Shown here: piece after piece, positions 48,429 to 59,284 of the stretch
Position numbering within the stretch: the first letter of the stretch is position 1
Layout: every line of letters starts with the position of its first letter
Source: Agrostemma githago
Taxonomy: Eukaryota; Streptophyta; Magnoliopsida; Caryophyllales; Caryophyllaceae
Direction: 5' to 3'
Assembly (NCBI GenBank): GCA_958450325.1
Contig: OY288249.1
Span: forward strand, 68,016,166-68,080,165
DNA: 64,000 bases
Translations under genes and position numbers: made by a program
Notes under the pieces: generated by a model
Told to the model about the DNA's origin: nothing
The model's database searches: none
The model's input: only the letters and a program-made list of their open reading frames with translations

Positions 48429-48505
<77 letters not shown>
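48429..48505. repeat. (TA)n microsatellite, 77 bp
   Basis: Uninterrupted TA repeat inside the Helitron, directly followed by a diverged copy of the Helitron head (TTTTTCGAGCGATATGATTG). Confidence 0.97.
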
Positions 48506-48508
<3 letters not shown>

Positions 48509-49399
48509 TTAATTTTTCGAGCGATATGATTGGTCTGTTGCATCTAAACTTAATTTTGGAAACTATCATCAATAATAAAAAAAATCAAGTAGTGAATCTT
48601 TTAATTATTATAATAATATATATCTATCACATTAATGTGATGTGTTGTCATTTTCATCTTAAAATCTTTAAATTTCGTTTAACAAAAAATTATCGTAAAA
48701 AAAATTTAAAAAATGATATAATTGGAATCTAGGTAAAAAATGATTTCATTTGAGTATAAATTTCATATTATTTGTTTCATATTATTTGCTCGAAAAAGTG
48801 ATGAATCTATTACATATAAAAATAATAAAGTTATCCCACATCGACAAATTATAATAAGCTGATGAAATTCTATATTATAAATAAGAGTAATATGCTTAGA
48901 TATTCACAAAAAATCTTTCGAGTCTTGAAGAACTCTTCAAGATTAAGATTATAAACTTTAACTAATTATCTCACATTGAAAAATTATGATGAGGTTATGA
49001 AGTTTTATACTAAAAATAATAGTAATCATTGTTTTTAAATATCGACCAAAAAAATTTTGAGTCTTAAAAAAACTCTTAATAAGACTACAAACTTAAAATT
49101 ATCCCACATCAAAAAAATTAAAATAAGATGATGATTCTATATAATAAATCAAATAAAAGTAATCATTCCTCCAGATGAGGTGATGAAATTCTTTATTATA
49201 AATAAGAGTAATCATTCGTCCTTAAATATCAACAAAAAACCTTTTTAATCTTAAAAAAAAACCTTGATAAGAGGTACCCCATCAATTTTTTTTGGATATA
49301 CTATAAAAAAGACTATAATAAGATGTCACTAAAAAAACTCAGAAGACTATAAACTTATATAAAATTTATCCCACATTGAAAGATTATAATAAAGGATTT

Positions 49400-49600
49400 T
49401 ATACATGGAACCCCCATGTTTTTAGTTTTTCTATATGGTACCTCTCCACTTTTATAATCACACATGTTACTCCTCACTTTTAGTGTATTATGTCTTTATA
49501 CCTTTAAACGCCCCTAAAAGGATGAGTACCATGTGATTATAAAAGTGCAAGGATATCATATAGAAAAGCTAAAAACATAGAAAAAAATTTAAATAAGTGC
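49400..49600. repeat. non-unit segment with an inverted repeat inside the Helitron array
   Basis: A stretch with a different composition (CATGGAACCCCCATGTTTTT, then CACTTTTATAATCACATG). Its arms are partly complementary to TGATTATAAAAGTGCAAGG and TATAGAAAAGCTAAAAACAT near 49530-49585. It looks like a small foldback element inserted in the array; its termini were not defined. Confidence 0.4.
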
Positions 49601-51288
49601 TGAAATTAAACTTAAGTATATTATCCTACATCGAAAATTTATGATGCGTTGATGAAATTATCTATTATAAATAAGAGTAGTCATTCGTCAAATTATGATG
49701 TGATGAAATTCTATATTATAAACAAGATTTCATATTATTTTCTCGAAAAAAAAGTGATGAATTTATTACGCACTCCATAAAAGTAGATAAAATTATCTCA
49801 CATCAAACCATTATAATAAGGTGATATAAACAATAATATATATTTAATATAAAAAGAGACTTTTTTTCAAAGAATTTTTAAGGTTATAATGTTGAGGTGA
49901 TGAAATTCTATATCACAAATAAAAGACATCGTTCATTTTTAGATATCAACCAAAAAAAATTTAGTCTTATAAGCTCATATAGTTATAAATTTAAGTAAAA
50001 TTATCCCACGTCAAGAAATTATAATAAGGTGATGACATTCTACTATATAAATAAAAGTAATCATTCATTTATAGATATCAACGAGAAATCTTTTGAATTC
50101 TAAAAAGCATTTTTAAGACTATAATTAAGTTTTGATGTAAAGGACGTCATTTACATCAAAACTCAATTTAAGAAAATATCATTAATAATAAAAAAATTCA
50201 AATAGAGTATCTTTTAATTATTACAATTAATATATTTTATCTATTATGTTAATGTGATGTTTTATAAATTTTCATCTAAAAATCTTTAAATTTCATTTAA
50301 CAAAAAGTTATCGTAAATAAAATTACAAAAATGAATTAATTAGATTCATGGTAAAAAATGCTTTCATCAGAGTATAAATTTTGTATTATTTGTTTCATAT
50401 TATTTGCTCGAAAAAGTGATGAATTTATTACATATAAAGATATTAAAGTTATCCCACATCGACGAATTATAATAAGGTGATGAAAATCTATATTATAAAT
50501 AATAGTAATCACACATCGACAAATTATAATAAGGTGATGAAATTATATATTATAAATAATAAATAATACTCCAGTAATCAACCGTTCTTAGATATCCACC
50601 AAAAAAATTTTGAGTCATAAAGAACTCTTACGATTATTGAGTCTTAAAAATGCTCTTAAATTAGGACCGTAAGCTGATGGAAAAGAGCAATCATTTGTGT
50701 TTAGATATTAACCAAAAATCTGAGTTATTCTAAAAAGAATTTTTAAGACTATAAACCTAAGTAGAATTATCACATATCGAAAAATTATGATGAGTTGATG
50801 AAATTCTATATTACAAATAATGAGAGACATCATTCGTTTCTAGATATTAACTAAAAAAATTGTCTTATAAAAGCAACTATAAGTTTAAGTAAAATTATCA
50901 CATCAAGATATTATAATAAGGTGATAGAATTCTACTATATAAATATGGAGTAAAAGCAATCATTCGTCTTTAGATATCAACGAGAAATACTTTGAATCCT
51001 AAAAAATTTTTTAAGACTATAAACTTAAATAAAATTATCACACATTGAAAATTATGATAAGGGTATAAATTGAAGTAAAAATTATCCCACATCGAAATAT
51101 TACAAAAAAGTGATGAAATTTTATTATATAAATAAAAGTAACCATCGTCTTTAGATATCAAACATAAATATTTTTGAGTCATAAAAAGAGTTCTAAAAGA
51201 GTTCTTAAAACTATAAATTTAAGTGGAATTATATATAACACATCGAGTACATCGAAAAATTATGATGAGATATCATAAATAAGAGAAA

Positions 51289-51330
51289 TCAATATATATA
51301 TATATAAAGGAGGAAGTTTTCGAACGATAT
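51289..51330 (+). repeat. internal copy of the Helitron 5' terminus
   Basis: TCAATATATATATATATAAA followed by GGAGGAAGTTTTCGAACG at 51289 repeats the terminal sequence at 46548, again preceded by A. The segment 51289-54571 could therefore act as a shorter 3.3 kb Helitron using the same 3' end. Confidence 0.75.
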
Positions 51331-54300
51331 GATTGGTCCGTTGCATCAAAGCTCAATTTAAGAAAGTATCATTAATAATAATAAAAAATCAAGTAGAGAA
51401 TCTTTTAATATATCATATTATGTGATGTTTTATAATTTTCATCTTAAAACCTTTAAATTTCGTAAAAATTATCGTAAAAAAAATAATAAAAATAAAATAA
51501 TTAGATTCTTGGTAGAAAATGCTTTCATTTGAGTATAAATTTCATATAATTTGTTTCATATTATTTGCTTGAAAAAGTGATGAATTTATTACATATAAAG
51601 ATATTAAAATTATCCCACATCGACAAATTATAATAAGGTGATAAAATTCTATATTATAAATAATAGTAATCTTAGATATCTACCAAAATCTCGAGTCATA
51701 AAGAACTCTTAAGATTATAACCTCAAGTAATCATCCCACATCGAAAAATTATGACGAGGTTATGGAATTCTATAATATAAATTGGAGTAATCATTGTTTT
51801 TATCGACCAAAAACTTTTGAGTCTTAAAAACTCTTAATAAGACTACAAACTTAAAATTGTCCCACATTAAAACAATTAAAATAAGATGATGATTCTATAT
51901 TATAAATAAGAGTAATGTTCTTTTGGGTAAAATTGTCCCACATTGAAACAATTAAAATAAGATGATGATTCTATATTATAAATAAGAGTAATCATGTGTA
52001 AGTTCTTTTGGGTCTTAGAAGAAGCTCTTAAGACCGTAAATTTTCCCACATCAAAAAAATTATGAAAAATGAAATTCTATATTATAAATAACTTAAGTAA
52101 CATAATCTCACATCGAAACAAGGTGATGAAACTCTATATTATAAATAAGAAATAAGAGTAATCAATTCTACAAGAAGATGATGAAATTCTATTTTACAAA
52201 TAAAAGTAATCATTTCTCCAAATTATAATGAGGTGATGAAATTTTTTGTTGTAAATAAGTGTAATCTTTCGTCCTTAAATATGACTAATCATTCGTTATT
52301 AGATATCTTCCAAAACTCAATTGAGTCTTAAAAATCTGTTAAGACTATAAACTCTATAAACTCAAGTAAAATTATTACAAGAGTTCTTAAGGCTATATCT
52401 AAATTTAAATCAAAATTATTATATATTGAAAAATTATGAGGTGATGTTATTTGATATTATAAATAAGATTAATCATTCGTTCTTAGATATAAAAAAAAAG
52501 TTTTTCGAGTCGTACAAAAGTACTTGAGACTATAAACTTAGGTAAGATTATCCACATCGAAAAATTATAATAACGTGATCGAATTTTATTACATAAATAA
52601 GAGTAATCGTTCATTCTTAAGTTAGATATAAAAAGAAACTATTTTATTATTATAATTATCCTAACTTTGTCACACATCGAAAAATTATGATGAAGTGATG
52701 AAATTATATGTTATAAATAATAATCATTTGTCCTGTGATATCAGCTAAAAAAATTGAGTCTTGAAAATGCTCTTAGGACCGTAAGCTGATAAAAAAGAGA
52801 AATCATTTGTATTGAGATATTAACCAAAAATATGAGTTCTAAAGAGTTTTTATGACTATAAATCCAAGTAGAATTATCGCAAAATTATGATGAGGTAATG
52901 AAATTATATATCACAAATAAGAGACGTCATTCGTTTTTAGATATCAACAAAAAAAATGTTTTATAAAAGCTCTTAAAGCTATAAATTTAAGTAAAATTAT
53001 CCCACATCGAGAAATTATAATAAGATGATGAAATTCCACTGTATAAATACGGAGTAAAGCAATCATTCGTCTTTAGATATCAACGAGAAATATTTTGAAT
53101 TCTAAAAGAACTTTTTAAGATTATAAACTCAAGTAAAATTATCCCACATCGAGAAGAAGTGATGAAACTCTACATCATCAATAAGAGAAATTTATTCGTT
53201 TTTAGATATCAATCACAAATATTTTGAATCTTATAACACTCCTCTTAAAACTATAAATTGAAGTAAAAATTATCCCACATCGAAATAAAAGTAATCATCG
53301 TTTTTGGATATTAATCAGAAATCTTTTGAGTCATAAAAAGAGTTCTTAAAACTATAAATTTAAGTAAAATTATCACACATCGAACAATTATGATGAGATA
53401 TCATAGATAAGAGAAATAATTCGTTGAGTAATCGTTCGTCCTTAATAACTTAGATGGAAAAACAAACCCTTTTAAGTTTAATTAAGTAAAATTATCCAAC
53501 ACTTTTGAGTCTTAAAAAAACTCTTAAGAGTATAAACTTAGTAAAATTTCTCAGATCGAAAAATTATTACTGAATTTCATAGATATAAACCAAACATCTT
53601 TTGAGTTTTAGAAAAGCTCTTAGAACTATAATAAACTTAAGCAAAAATTTCTCTTTCAAGTCTTAAAAAAGCTCTTAAAACTTATTGTATTAAAGAGAGA
53701 TATTACGAGTTTTAAAATAGAAGGAAGGAGGAAGTACTTCGTACTCCGTAGTATAATTGTATCAAATTGAAAGATTATCCTAAGAGGATGATTATATGAT
53801 TATACGAGTAAATAGAAGTCATTATTGGTTCTTAGATATCAACTATCAATCCAAATGTTTTAAAGAGAGATATTACGAGTTTTAAATACAATGTACGCGT
53901 ATAATTTAATTTGAGTTTATCGCATGTATGACCTCCCAAAAAAGACATTCACGTATGTGGATAGTATTATTTTATTATTAGACATACTCTTACCTTCGAC
54001 TTACTTTCTACTGTTGCGTATGAGGATTGTCATAAATTCACTTTTGAATTTTAGAAAAGTTCTTAAGACTATAAACATGTGTGAAATTCTACATCATCAG
54101 TAAGAGAAATTATTCGTTTTTAGATATTAATAAAAAAAATCTCTTGAGTCTTATAATAGCTCTTAAGGCTATAGATTGAATTAAAATTATCCCACATCGA
54201 AAAATAATGGCATTAAGGTGATGAAATTCTATTATATAAATAAAAGTAATCATCGTCTTCAGGTATCAATCAAAAATCTTTTGAGTCATAAAAGAGTTCT

Positions 54301-54541
54301 TAAAATTATAAATTTAAGTTGAATTATCTCACATCGAAAAATTATGATGAGCTGACTTAGAATTTTTTTTGAGTCTTATAACAACTCTTAAAACTATAAA
54401 TTGAAGTCAAATTATATCACATCTAGAAATTATAATAAGACGATGTAATTCTATTATATAAATAAAAGTCTGTCAACTAATAGTTCCACAAATTTATGCA
54501 ATCGTCTCACCCGGTGTCATTACCATTTGCACTAAAAATAG

Positions 54542-54571
54542 GCCCGTGCATCGCACGGGCTTTCCAACTAG
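54542..54571 (+). other. Helitron 3' terminal hairpin and CTAG end
   Basis: 8 bp perfect stem GCCCGTGC/GCACGGGC with a 3-base loop, 7 bp spacer, then CTAG. This is the structure thought to signal the end of rolling-circle replication. Confidence 0.85.
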
Positions 54572-54987
54572 TGTATATATAATTGGGGAGAATATTTTTA
54601 AAATAGAACGGGGAATTTTTGAATAAGACAAATTTATATAAAAAATTAACTGAAACAAAACTGTTATACCTGAAAGCGAGGGATTCGAGACGTTATCAGT
54701 GGTTTCACGTAAGGTCACCAAACAACAACAAAGGCACCTAAAAAAATTAGCACTAAAAAATTAGAACGCACAAAGAGCAAGTATACAATTGGGGAGAACA
54801 TTTTTAAAATAGATGGGGAAATGTTTTAATAAGACAAAATATTTATATAAATAATCAACCAGAACAAAATTATTATACCTGAGAAATGAAAAATTGCAGA
54901 GTTGATTATTGGCCTCGCATGAATTTACTAAACCAAAACAAATGCGAAAAGATGAAATCAGCACTAAAATTAGAATCAAGGAACAAT
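54572..54987. repeat. right half of the interrupted repeat copy plus a further partial copy
   Basis: 54572-54700 continues the repeat cut by the Helitron (TGTATATATAATTGGGGAGA). About 54785-54987 is another partial, more diverged copy (TACAATTGGGGAGAACATTT). Confidence 0.75.
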
Positions 54988-55482
54988 AATTGTACAACTG
55001 AAGAGAATATTTTAAAAATAGAACGGGAACTTATCTATTTAGAATCATGAAAAAACAACACATATATAAGCAACCGAACAAAATGCAATAAGAATGAATC
55101 AGAGCCGAACGCAAGAAATTGAAAAACCAAAACAGCTGTAACCTCTTCTTAATTATATTCTGCAAATTTCTTCAAGTCTGAATATATATAAAACCACACG
55201 CCCATGAACAACAAATCCATTATATTTAAAGTTAACGTGAAATGTATTTATAATTGGGGAGAATATTTTGAAAATAGAACGAGAAATTATTGAATAAGAC
55301 AAATCTATATAAAAAATGAACTGAAACAAAACTGCTATACCTGAAAAGCGAGGGATTCAAAACGTGATGGGGAAATGTTTTAAAATAGAGTTTTAAAATA
55401 GATGGGGAAATGTTTTAAATGTTTTAAAATTTGGACTAAATTCACAAAATGAAGGAATTTATAGATGATGATGATGATGATG

Positions 55483-55520
<38 letters not shown>

Positions 55521-55575
55521 TAAAAAAAAAAAGTTGCTTAAGCATTTAATGCCCGCCACGTGGCAAAAAATTAAA
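54988..55575. repeat. copy D of the 590 bp direct repeat
   Basis: Near-identical partner of 43917-44507. Its right end forms a longer hairpin, CTTAAGCATTTAAT / ATTAAATGCCTCAAG around GCCACGTGGC; copy A lacks the second arm. Confidence 0.9.
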
Positions 55576-56200
55576 TGCCTCAAGAAACCTTTTAACTTTA
55601 TTTATAGATTTCACTTAATTACCTAATTACATACTTATTTAACAAATAAAAATATAATTTCACTTAATTAACTGGGTTAACGTAATTAAACACTTATTTA
55701 ACAATTAGAAATGCAATTAACTAATTATACGTAATTAACTAATTATACGTAATTAACTAATTAATTAAACACAGAATTAACAATTTTAATGTAATCGTTA
55801 TTTTGAAAATGAGAAAAATGGATGACCGTCCGGTTACTGACGTTTTTTTTTTTTTGCAAAATAACAATTACGAGTGGAATCATAAGTCAATAACCTAAAT
55901 CGATATACCTAAGGCTATGCCGCTATGCACGAAAAAATAATATTAAAATATCATAAATTAATATAAGCAAGGCATAATTAAAATATCATAAATCATCCGG
56001 ACCTATAATATGAACGAAGTCCTTAAGATCGTCTACCCGTGTTTTTGTATGTCACACAAAAACAAACAACACTAAAATAAAACAAGTTAAATTTTTTAAT
56101 TAAATTAAATAGTAAAGTAAGTAGTAATTTGTACCGAACAAGTAAATTGTAATTGTTTAATCACCAACTAAACCAAATTAATTAACTTTTTTACCAAAAG
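55576..56200. other. AT-rich intergenic DNA
   Basis: Short direct repeats of TAATTAACTAATTATACG near 55725-55765. No gene or defined element seen. Confidence 0.5.
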
Positions 56201-56357
56201 AGGGTATGGTGAGTCTGAGCAAAGTCTGGCTGCTAATGTATAAAGTCTGAGGTGAGTATGAGGAGAGTCTGAGCAATAAACAAATAATAAAAGTGAGTGG
56301 AAAGCTGAGGTGGCAGAGTCTTAAGACTTTGGAAAGTCTGTCTGATAATGTTACCCT
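56201..56357. mobile_element. MITE, 157 bp, AGGGTA...TACCCT ends
   Basis: Short terminal inverted repeat AGGGTA/TACCCT with a possible 3 bp duplication AAG on both sides. The interior repeats AAAGTCTG and GAGTCTGAGC. Its right end resembles the left end of 38588-38845. Confidence 0.5.
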
Positions 56358-56773
56358 AAGCAAAGGCGATCCATATTTTCGTCGCGACATGGACACGGAC
56401 ATGGATACTGTGCGTTGCGTTACTTTTTTTTGCAAGGAAAAAAGTAATTGAAGAAAATGGAGGAAGTCATCCACAAATTAGGAACTACTCCGTGCTTAGT
56501 TGTTTGGTTTGGTTCGTTTCGTTTGGGATCTTCAAATTTTTCCTACTTGAACGAGATCCGCTCTTATACAAGCTCATATCTCTATATTCTAAACTATAAT
56601 TATAATGAACTTCTCAAGTAAAAGTTTGTTACAAATTACTCATTATAACTAGAGGCTTAATTTCACAACGTAGAGACGGTCTTATTGAAGATTTTGTGTT
56701 ATAATAGTGATGGTGATGATATGTGGAACTAGAACATTTGAGCTCTTGTAGTTGTAGAATGAAGTTGGTGTAA

Positions 56774-56957
56774 GGACTTGTTTGGGATGGGGTAATTAAT
56801 ATTTTAAAGGGTAATGATGCTCAAAATGAGAAGGAAACGAAGATGAGTGATGGTGACTTGGTGATTGGTGGTGTAAAGACTAAAGAGACCTGCTAAGTAA
56901 TGTATTATACCATTTCGATCACCATTACCCCTTAACATAATCATTTCAAGCAAGCCC
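56774..56957. mobile_element. Tourist-like MITE, 184 bp
   Basis: Ends GGACTTGTTTGGGATG and the complement of GGGCTTGCTTGAAATG, flanked by TAA on both sides (56771-56773 and 56958-56960). GGNCTTGTTTGG ends with a TAA duplication fit PIF/Harbinger-derived Tourist MITEs. Confidence 0.7.
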
Positions 56958-56960
56958 TAA

Positions 56961-57673
56961 GCAATAGCAATGAGAGGATTATAAGAAGTTTCATATCTAC
57001 ATGGAACTCCTTAACCATTGTCATACAGTATAAGGATCTCCTTATATGAAATCGATTTCTAAAGTAAGAAACCAATTTCATGTAGAAAAAAAAGAGGAAA
57101 AGAGGGGACCACATAAAATATAAGAAACTTTTACCATTGAGTAGGATCGAGAAGTTTCATATGGAGTAACTAATAGTAACATGGGTTGATGTGTCAATGA
57201 AAAAGTTCACTGTGGAACTTTCACTATTGCTATTGCCCTAAGTATTGTTAGACTTGGAAGCTTGAAAGTTGAAACGTAGACCCTCATTTTTTATTATTTA
57301 AAAACAAAACTCAAAAAGACATTCCATTAATATTTTTTATAGGAAATAATTAATTTATATATTATTGATAAATATTAGATGCTCTTATTAATTATACACC
57401 GAGTTTGTTTCATAGTGTGATTATTTGTGAAACTATTTAGTACTCGTATAATTTCATGAGGGGCCATGTCACTTGGAAAACCGCCTTTAACATTATGTTG
57501 TAACTTAACACCATCAGGCAATAACCCATATATAGGCCATAACCATAACCATAACCATAACCATAACCATAACATATGCCATAGGTCTCAAACTCTCAAT
57601 TCATTCAAAAATACTGAAAAGTTTCTGTCCAAACAAACACCATCAAGGGCGAGGAAAATAACGACGGATGAAA
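56961..57673. other. intergenic, 3' flank of the ERF gene
   Basis: AT-rich. It contains the (CCATAA)n repeat and otherwise no recognisable element. Confidence 0.5.
57537..57573. repeat. (CCATAA)n hexamer repeat
   Basis: About six tandem copies. Frames through it give Leu-Trp or Asn-His runs and are not genes. Confidence 0.95.
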
Positions 57674-58621
57674 TTAAAATGAGCAAAAAGATGGGAAAGC
57701 AGGAGGAGGAAGATCCCAAAGACCATAAACAGTAGGATCTATCATATCATCATGCAAAAAACAATCAACAAACTCTACCTGCTGCTCATGTATTTCTCCA
57801 AATCCATTATTATTGTTGTTGTTGTTGTTGTCGTCGTCTGTGCAAAATGATGCCGGAATCACTATATCCTTCTCCATCTCTGTTAACGGCGACATTATTA
57901 TAGCTTCATCCTTACCCATCATTTCAATTTCCAGCATCATTATTTCTTGGCTTAAGGTTAGTTCAGGTAAGTCGTCTGTAGGCCTACTAATAATGTCTCC
58001 ACCTTCAGATGATGATGATGAATACTTGTATTGATGAGTTCCTAAATGATCATTATACACCACCACCTTAGTATGAGTATGATTAGCTACTTGATGATAT
58101 TGATAGTACTCGTAATTGTCAACATTTCCATGCATAACATCATTATCATTGCTACTATTGTTGCCACTACTACTACTACTCTTTGTTAAAATGAAGTTGT
58201 TGCTATTATTATTATTATTATTACTACTAGTAGGTGAAAATGTGTTGCTAGGTTTTGTGGGTGTAATAGTAGTAGTAGTAATATCATTGGACTTTTTGTT
58301 TGTAAGGAGGGTTTTAATCCTAGAAGCAAGAGCAGAATTAGGGGAAACACGAGTGTTGAGAAAGTTGGTTCGGGTGTTAGAACCTCGGAGCAAGCAAGCG
58401 GCCTCATCATAAGCACGGGCGGCTGCTTCAGCTGTCTCGAAGGTTCCCAACCACATTCTTATATTCTTGGTCGTGTCTTTGATTTCGGCCACCCATCTTC
58501 CACTTGGCCTTTGCCTTACCCCTACAAATTTGTTCTTGCTTGATGATTTTTTCTTCCCTTTCAATTTATTATTGTTGGGTTGGAATTTGTGGTGTTGGTT
58601 TCCTTGCAAATGGATTTCCAT
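57674..58621 (-). CDS. AP2/ERF transcription factor, RAP2.11/ERN-like (315 aa, intronless)
   Basis: Nuclear DNA-binding activator or repressor of the ethylene-response-factor family. One AP2 domain spans about 31-88: KFVGVRQRPSGRWVAEI, then TTKNIRMWLGTFETAEAAAR, then AYDEAACLLRGSNTRTNF. The WLG, RGVR-like (VGVRQRPSG) and AYDEAA elements are present. The VGVRQRPSGRWVAEIKDTT variant with CLLRGSNTRTNF is typical of the subgroup holding Arabidopsis RAP2.11 and legume ERN1/ERN2. A basic patch (KGKKKSSSKNK, 21-31) before the domain may be a nuclear signal. The middle is rich in Asn/Ser runs (trinucleotide repeats in the DNA). The C-terminus is acidic (DDMIDPTVYGLWDLPPPAF), suggesting an activation segment. 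The start is the first ATG, with a TATA box about 95 bp upstream. Confidence 0.92.
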   Translation of the reverse strand: MEIHLQGNQHHKFQPNNNKLKGKKKSSSKNKFVGVRQRPSGRWVAEIKDTTKNIRMWLGTFETAEAAARAYDEAACLLRGSNTRTNFLNTRVSPNSALASRIKTLLTNKKSNDITTTTITPTKPSNTFSPTSSNNNNNNSNNFILTKSSSSSGNNSSNDNDVMHGNVDNYEYYQYHQVANHTHTKVVVYNDHLGTHQYKYSSSSSEGGDIISRPTDDLPELTLSQEIMMLEIEMMGKDEAIIMSPLTEMEKDIVIPASFCTDDDNNNNNNNNGFGEIHEQQVEFVDCFLHDDMIDPTVYGLWDLPPPAFPSFCSF

Positions 58622-58712
58622 GTGGTTTTTCTCTAGCTAGCTTGAACTTGATGTCAAGATGTTTGGAAATACTATTTGATGGTTTGACAATAGATGAAAA
58701 GGTGAAGAAGAA

Positions 58713-58721
58713 TTATATATA
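58713..58721 (-). promoter_or_regulatory. TATA box of the ERF gene
   Basis: Minus strand TCTATATATAATT about 95 bp upstream of the start codon, leaving a leader of about 60 nt if transcription starts 30 bp downstream. Confidence 0.6.
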
Positions 58722-59284
58722 GACGGGGTAGGGTGATTTTAAGGAACAGAAAATGAGAGGATACGTATGTGGTATATTAAGGTTTTTGTTTATGCATGAC
58801 ATGCATTGTAGGAGTATTGCATTAGTGGGAGACTTGTCAACATGTATGTCTTTGTTATTACTCCTAGTACGTATTTAGCGATACAGATAATACTAGTTAA
58901 TGATTAGTTATAGAATTGTTAAGTTTGTGATTAGAATTTGTTTATTTTTTTAGGGGAGGGGGAATAATAATGGCCCAAATCAGGTTAGGAAATCCTTGTC
59001 TTGTCTTGATCAATGCAATGTGACCAAGATGTCCTCTACCAGTACCTCCCATCCATGCATTATCAAAGAGTTGATTGACTTTCGCACGTACGTGAGAATA
59101 GTGGAACAATCGAAACAGAGTTGCAAATCAAAGAAGAAAACGAGTTCTGTAGAGCTCCTCCAGCACACCACAAATACTGCTCCGTTGTATAGCTTACTCG
59201 TCTCACCTTATCTTTTTGAAATAATCCAAATCAAGTTTAATCGTCGACAGTACCAATTTACTGATGTTTAAACCATAGGAAAAT

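Larger units (their letters stand above)
47071..54480 (+). promoter_or_regulatory. degenerate array of USE + TATA modules (plant snRNA promoter-like), about 30 units
   Basis: The repeat unit reads TTATCCCACATCGAAAAATT, then ATAATAAGGTGATGAAATTC, then TATATTATAAATAAGAGTAA, then a variable AT-rich part with GAGTCTTAAA...CTCTTAAGACT. TCCCACATCG equals the core of the plant snRNA upstream sequence element (RTCCCACATCG). In the units measured, 32 bp separate its end from TATAAATA, close to the 33-34 bp of Pol II snRNA promoters and not the 23-24 bp of the Pol III type. Exact or near-exact TCCCACATCG occurs at about 47071, 47203, 47939, 48836, 50454, 51088, 51613, 51735, 53007, 53277 and 54191, with many one-base variants between. 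Unit spacing where regular is about 120-135 bp. No snRNA body is recognisable downstream. Promoter activity is inferred only. Confidence 0.55.
46548..54571 (+). mobile_element. Helitron, 8,024 bp, non-autonomous, with exact ends
   Basis: 5' end TCAATATATATATATAAAGG, preceded by A. The 3' end has hairpin GCCCGTGC-ATC-GCACGGGC (54542-54560), spacer TTTCCAA and CTAG (54568-54571), followed by T. This is the A|TC...CTAG|T rule with no target duplication. The insertion interrupts a repeat whose uninterrupted copies read GAAATGTATTTATAATTGGG (near 55243) and AGAATTGTATTTATAATTGGG (near 44171); joining the sequence on either side of the element gives GAAA|TGTATATATAATTGGG. No Rep/helicase frame exists, so transposition would need proteins in trans. 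The interior is AT-rich and almost entirely repeat units. Confidence 0.88.

Noticed and set aside
48357..48572. 71-aa frame with a long Ile-Tyr run
   Set aside because: Translation of the (TA)n microsatellite.
47000..54500. CRISPR-like or centromeric-type array
   Set aside because: Units are degenerate and of unequal length within Helitron ends in plant nuclear DNA; no constant repeat-spacer pattern.
43917..55575. The two 590 bp direct repeats as LTRs of one 11.7 kb retrotransposon
   Set aside because: No TG...CA ends, no target duplication, no primer site or purine tract, and no gag-pol between them.
58996..59271. 91-aa frame upstream of the LINE fragment as a gene
   Set aside because: No homology recognised, and next to a broken LINE; most likely chance or unrecognised LINE sequence.
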